Below are positions 53,986 to 64,000 of a DNA stretch of 64,000 nucleotides, piece by piece; positions within the stretch are counted from its first letter, which is position 1; the number at the start of each line of letters is the position of its first letter. The notes beneath the pieces were generated by a model. That model had not been told where the DNA came from, did not search any database, and worked only from the letters and a program-made list of their open reading frames with translations. Origin of the DNA: Bolinopsis microptera (lineage: Eukaryota > Ctenophora > Tentaculata > Lobata > Bolinopsidae); contig NC_087080.1 of NCBI RefSeq assembly GCF_026151205.1, positions 16,591,337 to 16,655,336 of the forward strand, in the 5' to 3' direction. A program made the position numbers and the translations under genes.

Positions 53986-55042
53986 GGTGGTAGTGTATCA
54001 TGGTGTGGATTTTTTCTGTACTACTACTCAAAGGTGTAACGTAAATTCTGAGCAGCCTACAGCATTAATTAAAGATACGAAATTAATTTCATTGATGTGA
54101 GACACGCATTTAGAGGTTAAGTGGGTGGTTCTACTGTAATGATATGGTAACAACAGTTTACGGTCGGACCCTAAATCTTCATGTTCGGTACATGAAGGAT
54201 CAAAATTACAGTACAAAAAATCAGCCAAAAAACTTTTAAAATGTCTAAATTATCGGTATTTCAGTGACAGACTTTACCAAATTTTAAAACATTTCCAAAA
54301 AGAAAATATTTATTTTTTCGAAAGTGAGTGCTCTCAAAAATAATTTTTAATGTATAAAATCTTATTGTTTTTATGTATACTTTCTTAATATGAAGTTAAC
54401 TACAGGGTCCCGGCATAAAAGGTTTTTGTGTATCATGTCCCCTTAAATGTATTAGGCTGATCATATTGTGCTCCATGCATTTAGATCCTTCTCCCTCCTC
54501 TCCCTCCTCTCCCTATGGCTATTAGTCAACTCTACAATCTTTGTTCCTGTGTCCTCGGGAACCTTCCTGGGGATTGAACATTATTAACGATTAAATTTTT
54601 CCAATTCTGGCAGTTATCACCTCATGTACTTTTTACCATCCAGTAAGAGTAAATAACGCATTGAAATAACACATTGTATATTTAAGTAAAATATCAAAAT
54701 ATAGGTCAGCACTCCCTGTACAATTCTAATCTATACTGTCTTTAATTAAACTTTGTCACGCGGTTGAGTTGAGACGAGAGTTTCCTATTCTGAAGCTGAA
54801 AATTAATTATTTTAAAATCAAGATATTACTCATTTAGTTTGGTATAAGTTATAGTCATGCAATGGATGTAGCTTCAGTTAATGCCATAGTATTTGGACAC
54901 CCCATTATGCCAATAACTAGATAACAGTATTTGAGGATAGTGTACTAGAAATAATAAACATTTTCCATTGCATTTTATGATCTGAAAAAGAAGGGAGTAA
55001 GTATGGAACTCTAATAAAAATGTAATATAAACCTTGAATGAA

Positions 55043-56927
55043 CTAATTCATCGCGACAGATTGAGAAGGATCCTTTGTGAACGGTCTTCTGTTCTTTTTA
55101 TGCACGCCTCGTTGCTCTGAAATTAAAACTTTCGTCAGTAATATAATTCAACTACAGTATTATCAGCAGTAAAACGTTGTTAATATGGCAAAATTACAAT
55201 ATGTTATGTTAAATATGTACGTTATGTTAAATATGTACGCTAATATTATTGAAACGATTTAACTTTAAAGAAAGAAAAAAATATTATCATATATAGCCTA
55301 TGGCGGAGGGTTCGTCATTCATCAAGTTGCTTTCTGAGTAGAAATTCCTGCCTCATTATTAATTTTTATATACCTGAATTCGAGTGTTAACTACAGATAC
55401 TGTCCGAAATTATCCTTAAAGTTGAATCTTGCAAGGGAGATATTTAAAAGGGCAAATACATTTCAAAAAAAGATATATTGAGCAGATATTTAGTTGTCAC
55501 GTTTTCTTGTTATGTTCTAATTAGTTGATATCTAAGTTAACGATAGAGACTAGAAAAGGAATCAAATTTACCTTCAACCCCAATTTTAAAATTTGTGTCC
55601 AAATTTGGCGCGGTGGGCGGTCAATATTTGGCGACAATGCATTGAATTAAAATGCACACGAGTTATTCCGTAGTTATCGTGCAGTAAACCATGGCAACCT
55701 TAAATGTAATGTAATTTTACCCAATTTGCACGTGGGCGGCATACACACATACACGAATACGCCTTTGAATTATAATTAAGATTACTGATGAAGATTTTTA
55801 TGTACATAGTACAAATATCATTATTATTATTTACCTAGGCTGAAGCAACAAGGCTCTTTTAAGAAGGTGAATTCTGTCCCCGCTGTGCAAGTCAGTTCAT
55901 TGCTCCCTTTGTTGAGAGCTCCTGAGTCAGAACAAGTCACTTCCACGACGGTTCCTGGGTCTACTGGAAACTTAGCTGCTGTCTCAATCGTACTGGTCCA
56001 CTCAGCCGTCAGTCCTGTACATCCTGACAGATATTGTCCTTGTTAATTAAGAGAAGTTCGATAATTTATATTTTTCATACAGAGATTAACAATACCATAA
56101 AAAACAACGAATTGTATTTAGAAATATCAATCAAACGTCACGTTCATAGGCACATTCAACTATTATGCATGTATTACAATCTGAACCAATATTCATCTCC
56201 GTATCTTAGATTTTAGATATTCAACTACCCAGTTACCTGTTAGAGGTCTGTAGAAATCAGAGGCAGTGTCAAGGGAATGAAACTTTATCTTTGCAATGTC
56301 CCTGCTCCAGTAATAGCTCCAGTCATCAATACCACACGTTGAGTCTGATATCAGGGTGTTGAGAACCTCCACTTCGTTACAGTGTACCACTAGTCTGATA
56401 CCTGAGGTTCTAGTTAACGTTACCCTCCATACCTTGTCTCTTGCAGTAGGTAGGTCAGTAAGGAAGTTAGTGCGGTCCGGGCTGCAACCCCCGATATAGT
56501 ACTGAGGAGAGGACGTGAAGTGGAGGTTGAGTCCTCCTGCTAGGTCTTCCTGTGAAGTGTAGAAGTGCACACGCACCATATCGTCACTCCCTAGTGGGCT
56601 ATCAGTCTTTATTTCAAGAGAATACTGCTCCAGATCGAAGTCTATATAAACGTCACGTTGTACTGGTATCCAGCCTGTTGTTATAACCACGTTATTATCT
56701 TAAAGCAGATTACAGTAGATCAGCTGGTAGATAATAATATCATGAGTAAAATATTGTCAACTTAAGCAATTATTCGACGATTGATGTGTTTAATTAATAT
56801 ATTGGATCTTTTGTTCATTTCATACTTGACAGTAGGTAGGTGAATGGTGAATGGTGATCCTACCTTCATCTAGATCCTCAGCAGCATTCTCAATAAAGAG
56901 AAGGGACAGAAGCAAAATTATCCGCAT
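55043..56927 (-). CDS. Secreted protein with an orphan domain and a sushi-like module, four exons
   Basis: Exons on the minus strand: 56864-56927, 56237-56698, 55835-56023 and 55043-55116, all joining in phase 1; about 262 aa. Exon 1 gives a signal peptide (MRIILLLSLLFIENAAED). Exon 2 encodes a compact domain with VRVHFYTSQ, YYIGGCSPDRTNF, WRVTLTRTSGIRLVVHCNEV and SRDIAKIKFHSLD. It resembles lectin-like or farnesoic-acid-methyltransferase-like domains only loosely, and I do not name it. Exon 3 is a sushi/CCP-like module with FPVDPGTVVEVTCSDSGALN, ELTCTAGTEFTF and PCC. Exon 4 is a short basic tail; because a degenerate further module lies at 54475-54595, the gene may have more or alternative 3' exons. 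Extracellular recognition or adhesion is possible but not shown. Confidence 0.6.
55600..55790. repeat. Dispersed repeat shared with MTR4 intron 13
   Basis: TTTGCACGTGGGCGG followed by CATACACACATACACG and CTTTGAATTATAATTA resembles 40155-40210 (TTTTGCACGTGGGCGGTCGT, ACAGACATACAGACAG, CTTTGAATTTTAGTA). Both are probably copies of one interspersed repeat. Confidence 0.5.
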
Positions 56928-57122
56928 CGTTGTATCACATTGTTCTTGATGTCTAACAATATGATACGAAATAATACGTCGAAAACCTCCACTAAAACTA
57001 CGCAGGAAAATAAGCCACATTATACAATAGATTTATCAACAATAATCAACAATAATCAACAGAAGAGCCATATTAATTATCTCCGATTATAGTCTGTACT
57101 GTACATGTATAGTGTATATTAA

Positions 57123-57518
57123 GGCAAGTTTCCATAAATGAAATTTTGTTATCGGTGCTGATAATCGCTTATTGGGCGCTTTTTCGGCGCTTTTTAAAAA
57201 AACAGCCGTTTATAATCGATTTTTTTACGATTATAAGCGGTTCAAAAAAAATCGCTTATAATCGACTATAATTGATGTAATAGTTCAAAAAAGCGCTTTT
57301 TAATTTTTAAAAGCGCTTATTAGCGATCATAAGCGATCATAAGTCTCCACAAACGATTTGAAAGCGATTTTCCAGTAGGATTGGCGGTAAAAAGTGGTGG
57401 AAATGTGGTTGGCCAGAAAAAATCGATTATAAACGGCTGTTTTTTTTAAAGCGCCGAAAAAGCGCCCAATAAGCGATTATCAGCGCCGATAACAAAATTT
57501 CATTTATGGAAACTTGCC
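57123..57518. mobile_element. 396-bp MITE with about 105-bp TIRs and a perfect 8-bp target duplication
   Basis: The left TIR begins GGCAAGTTTCCATAAATGAA; the right TIR ends with its complement. The arms match for about 105 bp with a few mismatches, and the middle is itself rich in GCGCTTTT/AAAAGCGC and CGATTATAAGCG palindromes. TATATTAA flanks both sides (57115-57122 and 57519-57526). An 8-bp duplication points to the hAT or P superfamilies. No coding frame is present. Confidence 0.88.
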
Positions 57519-58429
57519 TATATTAACATAAGGACCACGATCGTATAACAACACGATGAACGAAATAAATAAAAACCTGCCCTTTAACGTACCTAAGTTA
57601 CAAGATAAATTTGTCGATTTGTTTTTAAGGATACGGTTGTACGATATTTACTCGATAAACAAAAACTTGGCACTGAAAAAAACGGTTCATGGACTGAAAA
57701 GAACTGTGTTCCTTACAAGTTTATTCTTTAAACGAAATTCGAACGAAATATAACAAATGTAGGAATTCGAGTTTAATTCGAACGTGAGTGCAGAACATTT
57801 TTTTTAACGGCAATCAAGCATTTTGATTTAGCAGTCACTGCATTGTTCTGCCACACTTAAAGGCAAATCTACACAAATATCTAAACAATTCCCTGTGCAG
57901 TACAGTACGTGCTAACAAAATACTTGGATTTTTACAGCTTTAATCATAATATATAGCGATTATTATTAATTTGTAATTCAAAATGAAAAGGAGTGGAGAA
58001 ATGATAAAATTTATCACGTAACATAATATAGATTATTGATTCTTTAGATGTAGATTAATTTTACATTTAGTGTTAACGATCAATCATAATGTTTATTGTT
58101 TATTGATATTATTTGAATATGTGATTATCATAATATATTGATGTAACATCCTATTGAGGCTCATGCTACCCCATCACGGGTTTAATACTACTAGTTACTA
58201 CTAGTTGCTAGTATAGAAACATAGGTTAAATCTAGATAGTATAATATCATGATGTTATTAGGGCTTATTATTACATTGTGTATAATATGTACAAAGTGGG
58301 GATCAATGTAAACAAATTACGAGGTTCAGAAAGTGAGATAACCCATGTACAATGTAGATCGAGAAGATACCAGAACCGGGACAGAGCCATCCTCCTTGAA
58401 TAATGCCCGATGGAAAGTGTGCTTCTTCT

Positions 58430-59600
58430 CCTTGTCAGGGTCCTTTTAAAAGGCTCAACTATCCGTTAGTAACTTCATTCTTTGTTTGCTGTCATCTTTA
58501 CTATTTTGAATTTCGGAGTGTCTCTGTCTATGAATTACAATAAGAAATCAAATATCATGTATTAATAAAGAGGAGGAGAAAAGGATTTCTGATTTCAACA
58601 TTTACATCCCCACCTGAGCCTGCTCCAGTTGACGCTACAGACCACTCCTCAGTTAATATCTATTCATTCTACTGACATATCTTAATTTCATGATGCTCAC
58701 TAAATCAGCTGGGTCCACTGCTACCCGTTATTTTTCACAATCCAAAGGCTCAACTATCCGTTAGTAGCTCCGTTCTTTGTTCGCTGTCATCCTCTATATT
58801 TTAAATTTCGGTGTTTCTATGAATTACAACCTCGAATTAATATTTCAGAAAAAACACATTTCAACATTTACATCCCCACCTGAGCCTGCTCCAGTCGACA
58901 CTGCAAACCTCTCCTCAGTTAATATCTATTCATTTATTGGCACGTCTTAAAGTCTTAATTATTCAATAGGTGGAACTGAACATGGAATTGACTGAGATCA
59001 ATGGATTCTTACAGACTCTCCGTAATATCAATGACACTGTAAGATATAGCTATATATATATAATCTGGTTGATCTGTGCCAAATAAAATCTCAGTCAAGT
59101 ATGTTCTGCTTCAGAGACTCTTCAACTTACCTTTCTGTATGCGTTTATTTCCAACTGCAGGCAGGCAGGGGGAGGCTAACTGCATGGACTACATGAAATA
59201 TTCTCCTTGTCAGGGTCCTTTTAAGAAACTGAACTATCTGTTAGTAGCTCCATTCTCTGTTTGCTGTCATCTTCTCTATTTTCAATTTCGGAGTGTCTAT
59301 GAATAACGATCAGAAATGAATATATCCGAAGGTCGAGTATTCCAGAAAAAGAAATACAAAATATATCATGTATTAATAAAGAGAAATCCGAGAAAAAGAT
59401 TTCTGATTTCAACATTTACACCCCCACCTGAGCCTGCTCCAGTCGACGCTACAGACCACTCCTCAGTTAATATCTATTCATTCACTATCTGTTATTTACT
59501 CCATTCTTTGTTCGCTGTCACCTTATAAATTTAAAATTTCGCCATTCTGTGAATTACAGCTTCGAAGTAGTATTTGAGAACGGAAAAGGTCTAGAAAAAT
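58430..59600 (+). repeat. Cluster of about 300-bp repeats, three to four copies
   Basis: Two words alternate: GGCTCAACTATCCGTTAGTA followed by TTCTTTGTTTGCTGTCATC (58450, 58745, 59228 and partly 59485), and TTTCAACATTTACATCCCCA followed by CCTGAGCCTGCTCCAGT (58597, 58857, 59408). Copies are 85-95% alike by eye. The second copy of the 53840 dispersed repeat (59062-59200) interrupts the cluster. Confidence 0.8.
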
Positions 59601-61507
59601 ATACGGAAAAAACATCATGTCGTCACCTACAAATAGAAGCTTATGTCGAAAAAAGTCGTTTTGAGATAATGCATAAAAACCTATTTATGGAAATTAAATT
59701 TAGGATAGGCATTTGAATTTGATTTCTATGTATCCTAAATGGAAAGAATGACTGGCAGGCTACACTCTGAAAATGTTCCTGAAGCTTTTCAATTAATTGA
59801 ATAATTGGGGTAATTGATTTAATTTTGACGTAGGCCCATTTAAAACAACATTCGATACATAGGCCCCTCTTAATTAATTGAAACATCTTACATGTGAGAA
59901 TCGGTATAGGGCGTATGTGTATTGTGTACATATAGTATGTGTATTGTGTACATAATAGGTCCTTTTAACTTTCAAATTTATTTCTTTGAACATCACATTC
60001 CAACAATTTGTTAGGGCATATTATGTTGACTTAGGCCCTTTCTACTTTTCAAAAACATTATCAAAAACATCACATTCCAACAATTTGTTAGGGCATATGT
60101 TGACTTAAGCCCTTTTACTTTTCAAAAACATCATCAAAAACATCACATTCCAACAATTTGTTAGGGCATATGTCGACATGGGCCCTTTTATTTTTATCAA
60201 TATCAGTAGCAGTCCAGTTTATTGAAAAAGGACTATGTTAATATAGGCCCATTTAAAAAACTTAAGATATTCAATTTTCACCCAATTGACTTTATATTTG
60301 GGGATATGGTAGGTATGGTTCCACAGATTCTCGTGCTGGTATAGTTTTTTAAAAGGGCCTATGTCGACATAGGCCCTTTCTATTTGTAGGTGACGATATG
60401 ATATATATATATATAATTATATATTATTCACCTGATATATAGGGCAATGATTAAAATCTCAGACAAAAATGAGAGTGAAATTGAAAAGCCCAACTGTGCG
60501 AGCCTCGCACTGATAGGGGACCTGTATAATATCAAATATAATGCATATATTACACCGTTTGACTCAACGAATCATGTTTTTTCGGACTTGACTGTTCGTG
60601 TTATTTCAGATATTTTTGATTTTCCGAGAAATTCGTATTATAATTTAGAAATCTTCAAATATAAAACGCAGAAGTTGTGCTCCTGGCTGGCGCAGAGGTT
60701 TCTTGGAAAAGTCTGGCAGATTCCGAGGATTTCACAACTGAGCAATTGTGTGTTCTATCATTCGTAGTAACAATTTGGTCCAACATTAAAACTGATAAAA
60801 TTCTCATTTCCCACAAGAAAATTTAAAATTCGAATCGTTCTATACTAAGCGCCCCCAACCCCCCCCCCCCCCTATACTAAGAGCTACTTTCAATAGTAAC
60901 AAGATCTAACATAAGTGCAAGTAAGTCGAAACCACCCCCTCCCCCTGTCCGGATTTGTCCGAAATTCCAAAACTACCCCCCCCCCCCCCCCTCCCTATTT
61001 GCCGGACGTCCTAAGTTGATGGCCCCTATATTAAAAGTTCTTCCTGTGACAATCTTCTCAAGTTAAATTGGGAAAAACGTGGTCCATCTCGTGCGAACTG
61101 CGAACTTTCCTAATGACCAGGGTCATAACCATCTCGGAAGTCACTCTGATTAACATTTCATCCTTTTCATTCGTGTTGGGATAGAAATATTCGTGTTAAA
61201 CATAATTACTTTATGGAATCTGGAAGAATTCTTAATTCTCATTCATCACGATCCCAGAGAGTCTTAACAGACATTTGCAAGTATTTTATCTCTGTGATCT
61301 GATCAACTTGATAGTGGACCAATAATCTATAAGAGATTAGTCTCCTTTGAGCTTAGTGCAGATCTTCCTCGGCCTCTCTTCTGATGAGATTACAATTATA
61401 GATGGACAGTGATAGTATGATAATCTAATTATTGATTCCTGCAGGAACTTCCTTTAGAGGCTGCAATAATAGCCACATTGGATAAGGATATTGCAGGACT
61501 ATGCTAA
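58970..61507 (+). CDS. Possible 3' exons of an unidentified plus-strand gene
   Basis: Two exon-like pieces match in phase 0. One is 58970-59038, after TTCAATAG and before GTAAGATA, encoding VELNMELTEINGFLQTLRNI then NDT. The other is 61445-61507, after TTCCTGCAG, encoding ELPLEAAIIATLDKDIAGLC and a stop. They could be the end of a coiled-coil protein. They could also be missing 3' exons of YJU2B (which also leaves in phase 0), though that would make a 10-kb intron with nested genes and I see no sequence likeness. Confidence 0.25.
59620..60396. mobile_element. 0.78-kb TIR element with repeated GGGCCTATGTCGACATAGGCCC-like palindromes
   Basis: Inverted termini TCGTCACCTACAAATAGAA (59620) and its complement (ending about 60396). 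The interior repeats AACATCACATTCCAACAATT followed by TGTTAGGGCATATG three times (59988-60175). Many AGGCCC / GGGCCT words occur, and a perfect 22-bp palindrome, GGGCCTATGTC/GACATAGGCCC, lies at about 60355-60376. No transposase is visible. Confidence 0.65.
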
Positions 61508-61910
61508 CAGTACGTGTGAGAAGAATGCTTGTACTCGCCGTCCTTCCTGCAAATCTAATTTGGGTCCTAAAATCTCATTTACTAAGCGGATAGAATTTTA
61601 TTCGTACGCTGTTTTAGAAGACCTGCTTCCTTCAAATACGTGATAACCTTTGTCAGGGCTCATTTCTCGCAGATTACTGTGATTTAAGTTTCTGCTAGCG
61701 TACGCGACATTTATTCATGTCTTTGGAGATTTTATGAATCTTCATGGTTAATCTGAGCTTTATACTTTGAAGCTTGGTATGATTTTGTAACAACAGTGTT
61801 CCAAACACGCATGAATGATGAAGGTCGCACTAGATCTCTTTTGGCTGCCTGTTTATCGATAAAATTGAAATTATTTCCGGATTCTAAACTCCAGTCTGAT
61901 CTTGTAGGAG
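60397..61910. other. Intergenic region before the Ntn-hydrolase gene
   Basis: AT-rich with poly(dC) runs at about 60858-60872 and 60976-60991. A 106-codon frame at 60447-60767 has no recognisable domain and is not annotated. It may contain the last exon of the unidentified gene (61445-61507). Confidence 0.4.
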
Positions 61911-63250
61911 ATGCTTTTAGTAACGATTCTAGCCACGCTGCTAGTGCTCTCGGAGCAGTGTCAGGAGATCCGGATGATTGCGGAGGATGGTAATGTTATT
62001 GTGAGCAGGAGCATGGAGTTCGCTCAGATAGATGCGTATGTGGTTGCTGAACCGAGGGATCTAGAGCACACCATGCCTGAGCTACCCAACTGCGAGGAAC
62101 CTTTCAGGTGAGACAATCTACTTACTTACCTACTCAGGTACCACTTATTTAGGTACCTTCTGGTGTCTTAGGTACCTACTCAATGTACCATGAAGTATTA
62201 GTAGTAGAATGAAGTTAGTGTTTAATAACACTTGCTCCTAGGTTCAGGAACAGATACAAGTCAGTGAAGTTACGTTGGAACTACGGTAACTCGTGGAGTA
62301 ACGCTGACTCTGACGGTATGAACAGTGCGGGAGTGTCCGCTAGTACGCTCTACTTCCCTAACTTCTCTCACTTCCCAGACATGGACTCCCTGACAGAGGA
62401 GCACTGTGACAACTCCATACCTCATCTCAGGGTGGGCAAGTACGTGCTGGCTATGTTCGGGTCCGTACAGGAGATCAGAGACGCTATCAACAACGGCACC
62501 TTCCCCGAGGTATATGCGGAGGAGGAGGAAGGAATGGTTCACCCTTTACACTACCAGTTTGCAGACAAGACTGGAGACGCTGTGATCCTGGAGTACACCA
62601 AACAGAGGGGTAGACAAGTGTACAACAACACTGTGGGAGTCCTCACTAACTCACCCAACTACGACTGGCACATGGAGAACTTGAGGAACTACCCTCAGCT
62701 GCGTCCTGAGAACTGGGGTGAGGTCCACGGTATGAAGTCTAACGGAGGGTCTGGAACTACTGGAATGCCTGGTGACTACTCCTCTCCCAGTCGCTTCATT
62801 AAAGCTGCTACTCTGCTCAAGCACGTTAATAAACCCCAGACCAAGAATGAAGCTCTCATGCAATCATTCCATCTGATGAATGCTGCTGACATTCCACAGG
62901 GAATAGTGATGTTCGGGTCCCACAGTGAAGACGAAGAGGAGGAGCAGTCCAAGGAGTCCAACAAGAAGGACAAGAAGAACAAGAAAAACAAGAAGGATAA
63001 GAAGGCAAAGTCTCGCTCTACGAGGAATGCTCACGAGGATGTTGATTACGACCAGACATCGTGGATAGCAGTGAAGAGTCTGACAGAGGGATGTCTATAC
63101 TACCGAGGTTACAGCGACATTTCCATCAGACGGGTCTGTCTGGACAGCACCAGTGAAGACAGGACCATGGTTCTCCCTGTGGACGGCAAGTGGAAAAACA
63201 GCTACAAGGACGTCACTAATGACATGGAAGAGTGGGAAGGACAATATTAA
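61911..63250 (+). CDS. Secreted choloylglycine-hydrolase-family Ntn amidase, two exons
   Basis: Exons 61911-62107 and 62242-63250 (phase 2) give about 401 aa. The N-terminus is a hydrophobic leader, MLLVTILATLLVLSEQ, followed directly by Cys17. Cys17 would be the N-terminal nucleophile after leader removal. The spacing to DGNVIVSRSMEFA matches the Cys-(13)-R-x-M-(D/E) pattern of bile-salt hydrolases and penicillin V acylases. DGMNSAGVSASTLYFP and LTNSPNYDWHMENLRNY are the other family signatures, with catalytic Asn and Arg. Near the C-terminus (EDEEEEQSKESNKK onward) about 35 Asp/Glu- then Lys-rich residues interrupt the domain before YDQTSWIAVKSL. The substrate (an N-acyl amide) cannot be read. 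An acceptor-like ATCTTGTAG lies 3 nt before the ATG. Confidence 0.85.
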
Positions 63251-63653
63251 GTGATAATTATATCATTAATTATAATTGTATAATTAATTACAGTTAATTA
63301 TTGATTGTAACTGAACGACTGTACCTTTTAGATAATTTTATAGTTCTGTGTTCTTCGGTCATTCAATATCCTGAATTGAATATAATATTTTAATTGCATT
63401 TTCTTTCTTATTTTTAATCATTATTTACTGTAACTCGATTTTGTATCACTTTCAGCATTACTACTTCTTATTCTTAAAAAGAAACATTTTGTTGTTCAGT
63501 TTTCTTGTTAAAACGACTAAAATTTGCTGTTCAATTATTTTGCCGTTCATGTCAAATCTCGTAGACATAAATGAGATAAATCCAACAAAGTGTTCGGATT
63601 CAGCGTGTGAAATAAACTCAAATATAGCTCTTCTCAAAATTGTGGGCTAATAT
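63251..63653. other. 3' flank of the Ntn-hydrolase gene
   Basis: AT-rich DNA; nothing further is seen. Confidence 0.4.
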
Positions 63654-63837
63654 GGGGTCGTTCACATATTACGCAATCATTTTTTGGAACATTTTTACCC
63701 CCCCCCCCCCCCCCCCCCCCCTCCGTAATCGGTTTTACACATAGCTATTGTGTCAAAATTACACTAGCGTAATCATTCGGAACCCCCCCCCCCCCCCCCC
63801 CACCCCTCAACTGATTACGTAATATGTGAACGACCCC
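63654..63837. mobile_element. 184-bp MITE with poly(dC) tracts
   Basis: Inverted termini GGGGTCGTTCACATATTACG and its complement, extending imperfectly into GCAATCA / TGATTAC. TAT lies on both sides (63651-63653, 63838-63840), so the target duplication is TAT or TA. Two poly(dC) runs of about 20 nt lie inside, in direct orientation, each after an AATCATT-GGAAC-like word. Confidence 0.8.
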
Positions 63838-64000
63838 TATGTTCAATGCTAATGTTAGCTGATTTCATGCCCGTGTATCAAACGAATCTTAACAAAATGG
63901 GGGTTACAAAAATCAATAAAAACAGCAAACTGCTAAAAACTTAATAAAACGTGCATATCCCAAGATCTACAGGAAAACTACACACCTGCGTCGAGTAATG

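Noticed and set aside
60447-60767. 106-codon plus-strand frame
   Set aside because: It shows no recognisable domain, acceptor context or homology, and is not distinguishable from a chance frame in AT-rich DNA.
1-64000. Prokaryotic-style operons, Shine-Dalgarno sites or rho-independent terminators
   Set aside because: Introns, SINE/LINE content and animal gene families show that this is nuclear eukaryotic DNA.

Overview
This is nuclear DNA of a metazoan. It is AT-rich, with GT-AG introns, spliced homologues of animal genes, degraded LINE, SINE and MITE copies, and very abundant tandem repeats and poly(dG)/poly(dC) runs. The LINE tails, the ATG4C/D-type protease and splice acceptors sitting just before start codons suggest an early-branching animal such as a hydrozoan cnidarian. 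That assignment is inference only.

Minus-strand block (about 0.9-14.7 kb), read right to left: a PAQR3-like Golgi membrane protein, mitochondrial-type leucyl aminopeptidase (LAP3), the E2 subunit of 2-oxoglutarate dehydrogenase (DLST), the mitoribosome GTPase NOA1, a PRAME/LRRC14-like leucine-rich-repeat protein, and the 3' end of an unrecognised type I membrane protein. The four genes from PAQR3 to NOA1 have intronless coding regions. The LRR gene intron holds a 32-bp satellite interrupted by a 1.3-kb inverted-repeat transposon.

Mobile-element block (15-21 kb): a tRNA-derived SINE, then a LINE 3' fragment split by a 2.2-kb RT-encoding element with a 17-bp target-site duplication and a strongly foldable RNA-like segment near its 5' end. 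A foldback MITE and two further LINE tails follow.

Plus-strand block (21.5-50.3 kb): an ATG4D-like autophagy protease (at least 11 exons), a phosphoglycolate-phosphatase/chronophin-type HAD phosphatase (2 exons) with a broken partial copy, the exosome helicase MTR4/MTREX (20 exons over 16.5 kb, with a SAM-domain gene or pseudogene and nested foldback elements in its introns), the 5' part of the splicing factor YJU2B/CCDC130, and a GT31 beta-1,3-galactosyltransferase-like enzyme.

Right end (50-64 kb): a 1-kb minisatellite, a minus-strand secreted protein with a sushi-like module, several TIR elements including one with a perfect 8-bp duplication, a 300-bp-scale repeat cluster, and a secreted choloylglycine-hydrolase-family Ntn enzyme.

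The most striking pattern is that tandem arrays repeatedly begin exactly at 5' splice sites, with units containing the exon's last bases, the GT donor and the start of the intron. This happens in at least six introns of five genes, on both strands. It looks like recurrent amplification of exon-donor junctions. Exon coordinates are hand-derived from GT-AG sites, phase and protein continuity. Three one-base frameshifts interrupt otherwise conserved genes and are most simply base-level assembly errors.
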